Shown here: piece after piece, positions 19,148 through 29,400 of the stretch
Numbering within the stretch: position 1 is the stretch's first letter
Layout of the letters: the number at the start of each line of letters is the position of its first letter
Origin: Marsupella aquatica
Taxonomy: Eukaryota; Marchantiophyta
DNA length: 64,000 bases
NCBI GenBank assembly: GCA_973895155.1
Contig: OZ316898.1
Location: 16,492,001-16,556,000 of the forward strand
Direction of reading: 5' to 3'
Program-made: the position numbers and the translations under genes
Notes under the pieces: model-generated
The model's database searches: none
What the model was told of the DNA's origin: nothing
What the model saw: the letters and a program-made list of their open reading frames with translations, nothing else

Positions 19148-20007
19148 TGGTGCGTCCCATGGCTCCCTAAACCCAAGAAACCCCCAGCTCAAGCCGATTC
19201 CCGCAGGTTTCGCGCTTGGCGAGGCCGTTTCTGCGGCTTAGCGGCATGGGACGTTGCTAACCTCCTTCTACTATTACTATTAGCCTTTTACACACATATA
19301 CTGGACAGATCCTTCATCGGGTCATGAGATACGTAGCCGGCCTAATCTAGGCCTTCCCTTGTCTTCCTCTCCTTCTGGTTAGGTATGTTTGGATTCCGCC
19401 GCCAGAATGATCCCCAATAGGCTTGGTTAAGCCGCTAAGACCTCTCTCAGCTCGACACATCCAACTCTCACTCCCTTGCTTACTTTCCTTCCTTCTGGTT
19501 GATGTGGGCACTCTTCACACAAGTTAATGCGACACACAAATAGCAAAATGACTCCTTCTGACTGAGTCATACCATGCACTTGCCATACAAACAGTACATC
19601 TCATACACAAGCTCTGCAAACTAAGCCGTGAGGCCAACTCTATTCAGCTCTTAAGCATGAGGAAACATGAATATACACAAGGTCACGGTATGACTAACCG
19701 AGAGCTTCTCTTACTACTTGATCCCAGCCCGGCTGGTGCAAACTAAAAACTTGCTAAAGAAGAGGCCCTGAGCTCCCCGCTGCCCAGGTACTTATCCTGG
19801 TAGTGGATCCGCCTAATTCTTTGCAGCGTAAGCCTAACCTACCTAACAGTAATCTACCTGCCCGAATCTACCTATGTACAGCAAGGCAGGAGCACAAGTG
19901 TTGCTCCTACCAGTGGAACCGCAATCCCACTAAGCTAAGTGTCAGGGCCGCTCCTGGTCCTGATCCTAATCCTAAACTTGGAGATCAGCGCCCGCCCTGC
20001 CCACTCA
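19148..20007 (-). repeat. LTR, 5' LTR of the central Ty3/Gypsy element
   Basis: This copy of about 860 bp of the 8259-9108 LTR begins TGGTGCGTCCC and ends GCCCACTCA on the plus strand. It lies just upstream of the primer-binding site and gag on the minus strand. To its right the sequence goes straight into another accessory ORF5 copy instead of unrelated flanking DNA, so it also serves as the 3' LTR of the right-hand segment. Confidence 0.8.
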
Positions 20008-20060
20008 CGCCTCCTACCTCCACGTCCGCCCTTCCTAAAAGGAACGACGCCCTTGCACCG

Positions 20061-21184
20061 TCACAACACCGGTGGTGGATCCTCAATGGACGCCCCCAAT
20101 GCTTCCTCCGCAACCACTGCCGTTGGTCCGTCCTCTGACAGATTACCTGCCTCTGACCGAGTCAACTTTTCATCGGCCTGACTGGGCCCACCCTCGGCTT
20201 TGGCATCGGCTCGGGGATCATTCTCGGCTACGGCCTTAGCCTCGGCTTCAGCCATTGTCTCCCCGGCCTGCTCAAGAGGTGGATCTGGGATACCGGCCTC
20301 ATTACTGAGTAGTTTGGCTTGGGCCGCGCCATCCCCAACTTTGGTGATAGCGGAATCTATTGCCGTGTTCATGCCAGAGGTTGGTGCCGGTTTGAGTACG
20401 GCTTGAGGGGTCAAATAACCTCCGGACCCTGAAGGTTTCCGCTTCTTCTTCTTCACTATCTCCACAGCCTGTTCCTTCCCTTTGCCGCCAACGTCCGGCA
20501 CCGGGCCGTGTGTCACGGCTGGTCCTTCGGTAATTACCACCCCTGGTAATTGGTTTGCCCCAACGGGAGATGGACCTGATGCAGCTAAGCATTTAAATAC
20601 TGCGGCTTGTTTCTTCAGCCGCTCAGTTTGGTTGTCGACCCGCCGCTGTAGGTTCTCCAACTTCCTTGTGATTTCCTCCAACTCCTCCTGGGTCTCATCC
20701 AGGTCCTTACGTGCCTTCTCCAGCTCGTTTTTGGCTTCCTCCAATTCCTTATGGGCTTCCTCCAATTCCTTCTTGGTGGTAGCCCTCTCCTCCTGGGTTG
20801 CTCTCAGCTCCTTGTCGAGCTCCGCTACGACCTCAGACTCCATGTTATTCATCTTGGCATAAGTCTGGTCGAGCTGGGCGTCCTTCTCCCGCAGGTCGGC
20901 CTTGAAGCTGGCCGACAGGGACGCAAGCTCCTGCTGTAGCGCAATAATCCCTTGATAGGATTTCCCTAACTCGGCCTCCTTCTGTTCAAGGGCTCTCCCT
21001 TCAGCGCCCTCTCCCTTCTCTGAGTCTCCGCCGTGACCCGGTTGTTGACTGCTATATGGGCCTCCTCTACGTTTCTCAGCTCCTTCTTCCATTTCTCCCT
21101 GTCCTTGATTGCGTCGGCCAATTCTCCCTGGGTTTGAGTCAGTTTATCCTTGATAATCTGATTATCAGCCTGCGCTAAGTCCAA
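20061..21184 (-). pseudogene. Retroelement accessory ORF5 (coiled coil), right partial copy
   Basis: This segment matches the middle copy from the C-terminus back to DNQIIKDKLTQTQGELAD. It reads continuously through the CAG that is TAG in the middle copy. A deletion of 19 bases near 20996, bounded by the short direct repeat GCTCT in the other copy, shifts the frame, so the coiled coil is split into frames ending at 20966 and 20061. Similarity ends at about 21195, where the upstream part of the element is lost. Confidence 0.6.
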
Positions 21185-21195
21185 CTGCCCCTGCA

Positions 21196-21929
21196 GGCCA
21201 CCATCTCCTAATCTGCATTGAGTCCAAGCGTGATGTGCTATGATAGATTTTCAGTTTGTCACCGTCGAGGTCCAACAAGATTAACATACAAGTCCGCATC
21301 CCAATCAATGCTCATTATGGTTGCTATCTAATTCCTAGTCTAAACATGATTGTTGATTACTATGTATACCTCTTCCTACAGTACTTCTATGGTCCTATTA
21401 ACCTTATATGTCTTAATCTACTAGAAGAATGAATGCAAGTGACACATTGCTTGTGTCACGCTTTTGCATTTGCTCCATTCTTAAATATACGGTTTAGTGA
21501 AGTTATAGGCTAGAGGCAAGGTTGAAGGTCATCGGATGTAGGAGCTTGGTGGGAAATTGGATGCTTGAGGGCCGTTGGTCCAAGCCCACTATTGTCCGAT
21601 CTCACTATTGAAGTTGCGGGTTCAAGGGGTTTTGTAAGAGTCATTTGACTTGGGAGCCGACAACCAAAGTTATCCTCTAAGCTATGCATGGGGTGTTCCA
21701 ACTCTTCTCTTTGGAAGACGACGTCTTGGTTTTTTTGTCAGAGCTTGGTGGGAGGGTTGAATTGTTTCTAGTCGGGGCATGTGGTGAGTGTTCAAGGTGG
21801 AAGACAACAATGTGGCAACAAAAACTGAGTCCACACCGCAATACCATTAAAACCAGTCCGTACCCATCTTCTGAGCTTTGGCTAAGTAGGGAGCTCAATC
21901 CAACATTGTTGACAAGGCTATAATAGGAG
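21196..21929. other. Unassigned spacer
   Basis: No supported gene. Short frames on both strands lack recognisable motifs. The missing 5' part of MULE copy B exon 1 was looked for here, because it should flank a simple insertion, and was not found. Confidence 0.4.
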
Positions 21930-22800
21930 AAGTTGAGCCCTCATCATTGGAGCCAGGGTCTCCTAAGAAGCGGGTATTGTGAAGCCTGGATCTGCCAACC
22001 TTGGAGGAAGAGGTGGAACCCGAGAAAAGCCCGGGCCTGACTCCACCATCATACAAAGGAGTTTGATTAGCCAAACTTGACTTTGGTCTGGACCAAAGCC
22101 TAAGGGATCAAGTGGAAGTTATCCAAAATGAACACTATCATAAGTATACAATCGGGATGGACAAGACATTTAACCTAGCTAGGCAATGCACTAAAGGGGC
22201 CTGAGGAGAAGTCCATTCAAGTGTTGTTACAAGGAGTATGAAGATGTATTCGCATGGAGTCATCATGATCTGACAAGTGTCTACCCCGAGTTGGGAGAGC
22301 ACACAATTAACTTGAACCTGGGAGCCCATGCCATGCATCAGAGACAAGGCGCATGAATCAGTGCTACTTGACCTTGGTAAAGGAAGAGATAATTTGACTA
22401 CTTGCCATGAACATCATTCACCTGGTTAGGGCTAGTGATTTGGTGTCACCTATTGTTATTGTGTTGAATAAGGGTGGCACGGAAGGGAAGCCAAGATCCC
22501 AATCTGTTAAGACTATTGCAAGTTGAATGGTGCTATGAGGAAAGATCATTATCCTTTACCCTTTACCCTTTACAAGTATGGTCCTTGACATGGTGGCTTG
22601 CCACGAGATCTATACCTTCTTAGATGGGCCAAATCTTAGACAATCAAATATGGATCCAATTTTTGGACCTACGTTTTTAGGAGGATGCCCTTCGGGTTAT
22701 GCAATTCCCCAACTATGTTGTAGGGAAGCAAATCTAAATTTGCATCTGACCAAATGTTTTTTTCCAAGTAGAGGAAGGTGTACTACTTGGGCATGGGGCT
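21930..22800 (+). pseudogene. Degenerate Ty3/Gypsy pol fragment
   Basis: Broken frames on the plus strand recall the start of Gypsy pol: PTLEEEVEPEKSP, then EYEDVFAWSHHDLTSV (compare EFQDVFAWSHQDLKGV in the intact pol), SPIVIVLNKGGTEGKP, MVLDMVACHEIY and RMPFGLCNS. Motifs appear in the correct order but with stops, frameshifts and internal deletions, so most of the palm domain and everything after CFF...EGVLLGH is gone. It is more diverged from the central element than the three array segments are from each other, so it is an older or different family member. It ends abruptly at about 22800, where the non-LTR element starts. Confidence 0.7.
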
Positions 22801-25397
22801 TTTGTGACCGCTGCCTCCCCTATGGTGCCTCAGATTCCTCTCGTTCAGCGTTGTCTCCGTCAGTGCCTCATGTTGGGTCAGTCTGGTGAGTTCTCGCGGG
22901 CTGCGCACTTGTTGGTTCCCCTTTCGCCTGCCTCATCCTTCGAGGAGACCATTGGCGCCCTACGGTCTCTTCATCCCCCTTTGTCCTTTGGGATCCCTGG
23001 ATTTGTTGGGAGTTTCTTGCTTGAGCCTGAGTTCTCCCTCTCTCGGGAGGTCTTCATTTCATCTGCCCTGTCTCTCCGCTGGTGGCCTGTCTGGGATGAT
23101 GTTTGAGCATTTGAGGGATTGCTTCCTCCCGGATGACTCGGCTTTTGGATTCTCTCAGCTTTTTTAGGTTTGTGCCCATGTTGTCGGGGGTCGTATTCCT
23201 CCTATTGTGGCGCGGCTCCTAGGTGCTAGTTGGCTTTTGGCCATGGCCAAGGTGCTGGATGAAGTTAGGCCCCCTAGCCAGTGGTGAGGTTCTTTATCAT
23301 ATGGTTAGTCATTGTGTTTGCCTTCAGACTTGGTCACCGTTTGCGTCTCACCTTTCCCCTCATCAGTTTGGCATGGCCACCCCAGGGGGTTGTGAGAGTG
23401 TCATGCATGGCTTGCGTGCTATCGCATACCTCCAGCCAGATTGGGCAATGATCTAGGTGGGTGTGGCCAATGCCATCAACACTGTTTCACGACGGGCCAT
23501 TTATGAGGAGCTTTGGGATGTCGGTGGTGTGATTGCATCCCTCATTCCTTTTGTTTGCGCCTTCTATGGGTCTCTTGCCCTTTTGTTCTACCCTGTCCGT
23601 CTCAGCCCTAGCTCTTACACGACTATTCTTTCTGAGTTGGGCACTCGACAAGGAGATCCTATTGGGGGGTTTTTATCTGGCATCGCACACTTTCGGACTC
23701 TCCAGGCTTCTGCGGCTGCTTTTTCTGGGTGCATGTTCTGTCCATTGCGGATGATACCCATCTTGTGGCACCAACATCAGTTTTGGGGGATGCCTATATT
23801 CATTTTGTGGACCAGTTGTCCCTTCTTGGCCTCTCTGTCCAGCCCTGCAAGTGTGGGGTCTGGTCTCCGCATCCCCTCGCAGACTCTTTCTCCCTGCCCC
23901 TGCTCGGTATCCCCATTCGGACTTAGGGCATCCGGGTTCTTGGTGTACCTTTTGGGGGAGAGGCTTTTGTTCGTGAGTTTTTGCAGGCTGCATTATCTCA
24001 AGATGTCCTTCACATTGATTAGTTGGTGGCCCTCGGAGACGTCCAAATTGCTTTCATGATTTTGGTCCAGTGCTTTGTTCAACGCCCTTTGTACCTTCTT
24101 CGGACTTTGCCTCCCACACCTATGTTTCTGTCTCTACTCTCTTCATTTGACACCACCATGATGGAGGCTTTTAGTCACCTTATTGGTCCTGGGGCCTTTG
24201 ACGAAGAGGACGGCTCTTATACTACTCGGCAGGCTTCTTTGCCCCCGTCCGGTGGGGGCATGGGTGTTTCCTCAGCTGTGGTCACTGCTCCCTGTGCCTT
24301 CCTTGGTTGTTGTTGGGCAAAGGGGGGCCCTGCTCTGGCCTCCAGGTCCATTGTGGATCTTCGACCCATCCTTTTTGACCTTGTCATTGGGGTGGAGGAT
24401 GGCAGTCTTCCTTTCCAAGTTCAGCTCCACCACGCTGGGTCATTACTACCCGAGGTTGTGCAGGTTGCTGTTCCCGCTTTTGTGGAGTTTGTCTTTGATA
24501 GTCCGGATCATGTTTAGTAGGTGATATCCGACCGCATGCACTGTCATTCCCTTTCTAGCATGCTCTCCGATGCACCTTCGGATCTCTGTTTGGGCCCGCC
24601 TCTTATCTTGCTCGGGTTTTGGTTTGGGTGCATGGCTTTTTGCGAGTCCTCTCTGGGCCCCCTTCCGCATGAGCTCCTTCCTCTTCACCACATCTATGCA
24701 CCTTCGTCTGGGTCTCCCTCACCCTTGCCTCCTTGGCCAACCCTCTTGTGTCTGTGGGGCTTCTTTGGACCCATCCGGCATTCATATTCTTAGGTGTAGC
24801 CACGGGAGTGAGCGGACGGTGACACATGATGACATTCAGGATGTGGTTGCTGCCATTGCCCGGGACTTTGGTTACCATGTTGCTACGAAGCCACGACATG
24901 TCCTTCCCTCCAGGAATGGCATTCCAGACCTGCGTTGAGCTGACCTGGTTTTTTCTTGGGCAGGTGTTTGTTCCCTTGGTGATGTGGTGGTTGCCGATCC
25001 TACTGGTGGGGGTAATGTTGCTGTGGCTGTCCATGTTCCTAGACATGCTGCTGCCAAGGCAGCTCGGCTCAAGGAGGAGGCCTATGCGGTTCTTTACCCG
25101 GGGGATCTCTTCTTCCCTTCACCATTGAGGCCTTTGGTGCTCTCCACCCTCGGTTTGACCACTTCCTTTGGGCTTGTGTTGTGTTGTGTTTTGTATTGAG
25201 CGGAGTCTCCTCCTGTTTTTGTCCTCACGACCTTCTTTCGACATAGGGTATCTATGGCACTTATAGGGGCCCAAGCTTTCACTATTTTTTGTAGGGCCAA
25301 GGTAGTTGGTTTTAGGGGCTCTCGACAAATTCCCCTCCGTGACCCTCCTATGCGGTTTACTCCAGAACTCTACCAGGCTTTTCAATTTACCGCCTAG
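22800..25397 (+). pseudogene. Non-LTR retroelement with RT, zinc knuckle and restriction-like endonuclease, decayed
   Basis: Reverse-transcriptase motifs appear in order in shifting frames: FEHLRDCFLPDD, VGVANAINTVSRRAIYEEL (catalytic Asp region), GTRQGDPIGGF and SIADDTHLVAP (the ADD box). About 1 kb further on comes a knuckle with spacing CX1CX9HX3C (CVCGASLDPSGIHILRC), followed by RTVTHDDIQDVVAAIARDFG and a PD-(D/E)XK-like region (PSRNGIPDLR, ADLVFSW, GDVVVADP). The last motif is LYPGDLFF, and the frame ends at TAG 25395-25397. An endonuclease C-terminal to the RT is the layout of early-branching site-targeting non-LTR elements (R2, CRE, NeSL type); clade assignment is inferred. Many frameshifts and stops show it is dead. 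The 5' end is truncated into the Gypsy fragment. Base composition is notably GC- and T-rich compared with its surroundings. Confidence 0.75.
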
Positions 25398-25473
25398 TGG
25401 GGTTTTTGGTTCATTGTTTGCTTCTTAGTCTTTTGGTTTTTCTGTGTTACTCCTTGACTTTGTGGGTCTCGTT

Positions 25474-25970
25474 GGTCTTCTTGGGGGCTTTTCCTTCCCC
25501 TCCCTTTATTGGGTCCTTTTGCCTTTGGGACCATGTCTCCTTTGGCATTCTTGTCTTTTTGGCAGTGTGATATATATATAAAAACATGGCTTTGAGGGGT
25601 CTTCTTGGGGGCTTTTCCTTCCCCTCCCTTTATTGGGTCCTTTTGCCTTTGGGACCATGTCTCCTTTGGCATTCTCGTCTTTTTGGCAGTGTGATATATA
25701 TATAAAAACATGGCTTTGAGGGGTCTTCTTGGGGGCTTTTCCTTCCCCTCCCTTTATTGGGTCCTTTTGCCTTTGGGACCATGTCACCTTTGGCATTCTA
25801 GTCTTTTTGGCAGTGTGATATATATATAAAAACATGGCTTTGAGGGGTCTTCTTGGGGGCTTTTCCTTCCCCTCCCTTTATTGGGTCCTTTGGCCTTTGG
25901 GACCATGTCTCCTTTGGCATTCTCGTCTTTTTTGGCAGTGTGATATATATTTAAAAGCATGGCTTTGAGG
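25474..25970 (+). repeat. Four tandem copies of a 124-bp unit, the 3' tail of the non-LTR element
   Basis: Units start at 25474, 25598, 25722 and 25846, each 124 bp (the last 125). They begin GGTCTTCTTGGGGGC and end near TGATATATATATAAAAACATGG. The units are almost identical. The same kind of tail (a TTTGGGA and TTTGGCA block followed by an AT dinucleotide run) ends the inverted second copy at 35648, which has only one unit. So the unit corresponds to the element's 3' untranslated end, amplified here. The array lies 400 bp upstream of the OLA1 start codon. Confidence 0.85.
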
Positions 25971-26370
25971 TAGATCAAGAGAAGCTGACACTATGATTTC
26001 AGAAGTATTCTCCTAGACCTCAACTCTAGCTTCTCTGAGCAAATTATAAGTAAGATTGGAGCTAATGACGATGCATATCGAGAAATCGGAGGTGTACCAA
26101 AAAGTGTTTAGTGTTGTGTACTCCTGGCCTGTGCGAGGGAATTAGTATAGGTGGTGCTGTTCGATGCTTTACGCGAGGGTATTTCCTTTGTCTTCGTCGT
26201 ACCCTGGTTTAGGTTTTGCACTTCTGCTTCGTTTGCTTCCTCCGGAGGTTGTTCGTCTTTCCATCCCGGTCCGTTTGGCATTCCTGCGTTTCCGGGATCG
26301 TAGCAAATTCCGCTTTGGGCCATCTAGAGGATTTCATCGTGCTACCGATAGAGAGGAAGGGAGTGCTGCC
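25971..26370 (+). promoter_or_regulatory. OLA1 upstream region and probable 5' UTR
   Basis: This 400-bp stretch separates the repeat array from the OLA1 start codon. The OLA1 frame stays open upstream to an ATG at 26164, but that 69-codon extension is not part of known OLA1 proteins. No clear TATA box lies in the proximal part; the TATATATATAAAAA of the repeats is 420 or more bases from the start codon. Promoter assignment is positional only. Confidence 0.35.
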
Positions 26371-27558
26371 ATGCCTCCTAAGGCTGGCGCGAAGGGCAAG
26401 GTCCCGGTCGCGGAGCGCCCGATCCTGGGCCGATTTTCCTCCCATTTGAAGATCGGAATCGTCGGCCTACCAAATGTCGGAAAATCAACTCTCTTTAACA
26501 CTCTCACCAAGCTCTCGATCCCAGCTGAGAACTTCCCCTTTTGTACGATTGAGCCGAATGAGGCTCGCATCAACATCCCAGACGAGCGCTTCGACTGGCT
26601 GTGTCAACTCTTTAAACCTAAGAGTGAGGTCCCAGCTTTCCTCGAAGTGCACGACATTGCAGGATTGATTCGAGGTGCGAACGAAGGAGAAGGACTAGGA
26701 AACGCCTTTCTATCCCACATCCGAGCTGTGGACGGTATATTCCATGTCGTAAGGGCATTTGATGATGCAGATGTGATCCATGTCGAGGACACCGTCGATC
26801 CTATTAGGGATCTAGAAGTCATACATCAGGAATTACGTCTCAAGGATATTGAGTTCATGCAGAGGTCCGTGGAGGATGCAGAGAAAGGTTTGAAGCGAAG
26901 CCCTAATGACAAACAGCTTAAAGCTGAGTTAGAGTGTTGTCATAAGGTGATTGACTGGCTCACGGAAGGGAAGGATGTCAGACTGGGCGACTGGAAGGCA
27001 GCAGAGGTGGAGTTCCTCAACACGTTTCAGTTGTTGTCTGCTAAGCCTGTTGTGTACTTGGTCAATCTCACAGAAAAGGACTATCAGCGGAAGAAGAACA
27101 AGTGGCTTGCAAAGATTCACACATGGGTGCAGGAACATGGGGCCGACCCTATCATTCCTTTTAGTGGTTTACTTGAATCTAAGCTTGCCGATATGACACC
27201 TGATGAGGCAGCGGCATATTGCAAACAGAATGAGCTTGTAAGTGCGCTGCCCAAGATCATTAAGACCGGATTTACTGCAATTCACCTCATTTACTTCTTC
27301 ACGAGCGGCCTAGACGAGGTGAAGTGCTGGCAGATCAGGAAACAATCCAAAGCTCCACAGGCTGCTGGGGCGATTCACAGTGATTTTGAACGGGGTTTCA
27401 TCTGTGCGGAGGTCATGAAATTTGAAGATCTCAAAGAGCTTGGAAGTGAAGCAGCTGTGAAGGCTGCCGGAAAGTACAAACAGGAGGGGAAAAACTACGT
27501 GGTGCAGGACGGTGACATCATTTTCTTCAAGTTTAATGTATCAGGAGGTAAAAAGTGA
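26371..27558 (+). CDS. OLA1: OLA1/YchF-type P-loop ATPase
   Basis: This single-exon gene encodes 395 residues, matching the usual plant OLA1 length of about 394. The protein starts MPPKAGAKG and carries the P-loop GLPNVGKST (about residues 32-40), the switch motif DIAG in [15 protein letters not shown], and NLTEKD where GTPases have NKxD, the change that gives this Obg-family member a preference for ATP. A coiled helical insertion follows the switch region, and the C-terminal TGS domain includes [32 protein letters not shown] and [14 protein letters not shown]1 is a conserved cytosolic ATPase linked to ribosomes and stress responses. I chose the ATG at 26371 because MPPK is the conserved family start. 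The gene has no introns although its neighbours have many, so a retroposed origin or ancestral intronlessness is possible. The frame is fully intact. Confidence 0.95.
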   Translation: MPPKAGAKGKVPVAERPILGRFSSHLKIGIVGLPNVGKSTLFNTLTKLSIPAENFPFCTIEPNEARINIPDERFDWLCQLFKPKSEVPAFLEVHDIAGLIRGANEGEGLGNAFLSHIRAVDGIFHVVRAFDDADVIHVEDTVDPIRDLEVIHQELRLKDIEFMQRSVEDAEKGLKRSPNDKQLKAELECCHKVIDWLTEGKDVRLGDWKAAEVEFLNTFQLLSAKPVVYLVNLTEKDYQRKKNKWLAKIHTWVQEHGADPIIPFSGLLESKLADMTPDEAAAYCKQNELVSALPKIIKTGFTAIHLIYFFTSGLDEVKCWQIRKQSKAPQAAGAIHSDFERGFICAEVMKFEDLKELGSEAAVKAAGKYKQEGKNYVVQDGDIIFFKFNVSGGKK

Positions 27559-29400
27559 CAGGGTGCAGGCTGGAATTCGCACCCTCCAAAGGGGTTAGCT
27601 GGATACAACAGTGATTTATCAGGCCCAAAGGTAGGGAGCAGGTCAACCTATTTGTTTCTAGCATGGGTGTCGTCACTTATTATTGGCCTGTAACAATCCT
27701 GGAGAAGAGTATATTTTTGATGCAGATGGGTCTCAGTACACCACAGGAGAGGTCATTGCACAAGCGAGAATGTTTATTTTGAATTTGTTTCCTTCATTAT
27801 TATTCTTGCAGGTGGGCTGACTATTCGCTGATTTGCAATTTGGAACGTGTTATTACTATGCTGGTCATATGTAATCGTGCACTTCACATTTAAGGGGATC
27901 GTCGATCATCCCGGTCTGTCCGTAGAAAAGTTAGTGATGAGACAGCGAAAGGTAATTTTTGTTTGAAATAAATGCCATTGAGAATACCATCATCCAACCA
28001 CCACGAATCGAAGGAGTGATTCTTTTTCTGAGATATCACCGAATACTGGTTTTCTTGGACATGGAAAGAACAACTATATAGAGCACCGAAATTTCTACGC
28101 TCTTTGTGAATCAAAGTTGTCATTTCTCCTACTTCTTGCTGCAGAGAATGTCCGAAAAGTAGATTAGTCGCATTTGAACAGTTCGGCAGTGTCTACCTTA
28201 GCGCTGGGTGCAAAATGTGCCGCTCTATATCCAATCCGGCAGGGGAAGAAGTGTTCGGTCGTCTCTTAAACAAAAAGGAACTCTGCCTGGTCTCTGCGAA
28301 ATAATCCCTAACTCTATATTATTGATTAGGAAATCTTCCAATGTCAAGCGGATACAACCTTTACTGTATGAGACACGCAAATGTAGGAGTCTGCGTGATG
28401 CTCTCACAGTATGCAAATACTGTCCACTCCCTACCGTGGAAGATTAGCTACCTAAGCCGCAATCGAGAAATGCTTCTGGGACTAGTTCTTGCCACCTTTT
28501 CCTCACTAATAGACCCGAAAACTGGAGAAATTCTTGATCCCCACTTCTAACTAGAATAGTCTAGTCAGATGATGCAGGATACGAATATGTTGGGCAGTGC
28601 GTCACTTCTGGAGCTGAGATGGTTGTTCCCCTGGTGTACTTTGAGGTGGGAGAGTAGTTTCGCCAAATTCAACTCCAATCCATGAAGTCGAGGATAATTA
28701 GTCTATGTGTCGGACCCTTCAAGTAAGACGTATGGATGTTGTCTAAAGTAGTTGTACAGCTGAGCTTGAAAGCAGAACTTCCGTGATGGCTCCTCTGTGA
28801 GAGCTTATTCAGGAGATTGTATAAGGGTCATCCAGCTTGGCAATTGAGTTCAAGCATTTGTTTCGCTTGAAAATGAGATTAGCCGCTCTTGTTTCAACTT
28901 GGTTTGATTCTGTCGGATCCACAAAGAAATTGCCCTCTACCGTCGAGATACAAATCTGTACGGTATTATTTTGGTGAATGTTTTCCTTTCTCGCATGGGT
29001 AATTTATCTTGAGTGTAGGATGGCTCAATATCAAACGTCACCTTAGGACGGAATTACTTGAACATGGTCTGGACTAAAACCATTATTCTATGGAAGTCTG
29101 CTACCGCCCCAAGGTGTTGTCACCGATTCGCTTGACGACTCTGTAAGACGCCAAGAAGGCAATGCATTGCAGTCTCATGTCCGGACGTTAACAAACTGGG
29201 TTGAGCGTTGAAACCTTAATGTTTACTTGCTTACTTTGTTTCGTGCTGCAAATCTACCCTCAGTAGCTAGCGACGAGGAATATCGACTGTTCTCGATGGG
29301 TCTTGACAGAAACATCATCACATTAAAGCTTTCGCTAATATAGAATTAGACATGATGGTGTGAGCAAACCTTTGTTACAGAGTCCTATGCACTCGACTAC
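27559..29400. other. Downstream flank of OLA1, no gene recognised
   Basis: The first 400 bases are likely 3' UTR, with AATAAA at about 27966. The rest, including a 79-codon frame at 28208-28447, shows no recognisable motif or repeat. Confidence 0.5.

Larger units (their letters stand above)
5049..21195 (-). mobile_element. Ty3/Gypsy LTR-retrotransposon array, three internal segments sharing two LTRs
   Basis: Reading on the minus strand from the right, the order is: coiled-coil ORF fragment (21195-20061), LTR (20007-19148), primer-binding site, gag-protease, pol, accessory ORFs 3, 4 and 5, LTR (9108-8259), then accessory ORFs 3, 4 and 5 again (8271-5049). The central unit (8259-20007) is a complete LTR-gag-pol-accessory-LTR element. 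Homology continues through both LTRs into the flanking segments, so the LTRs are shared as in a tandem array, and no target-site duplication flanks the central unit. Both outer ends are cut inside the coiled-coil ORF: the left end joins MULE copy B at 5048/5049, and the right end stops matching at about 21195. The integrase lacks a visible chromodomain, which suggests a non-chromovirus lineage with extra 3' ORFs; that assignment is by memory of the families. Confidence 0.85.

Noticed and set aside
5049-21195. Left and middle Gypsy segments complementing each other, one with intact gag-pol and one with intact accessory ORFs
   Set aside because: The left accessory ORFs also contain stops (TAG at 7648-7650 and 6727-6729) and a truncated ORF5, so intactness is not divided cleanly between the two.
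21600-21640. tRNA-like B box (GGTTCAAGG)
   Set aside because: No matching A box, anticodon arm or acceptor stem could be folded around it by eye.
21510-21898. Two overlapping minus-strand ORFs of 63 and 73 codons
   Set aside because: No motif; the frames have no neighbour support and could be chance.
25394-25978. Overlapping repetitive minus-strand ORFs of 64-109 codons
   Set aside because: They are products of reading the 124-bp tandem unit in antisense and contain the same residues in every unit.
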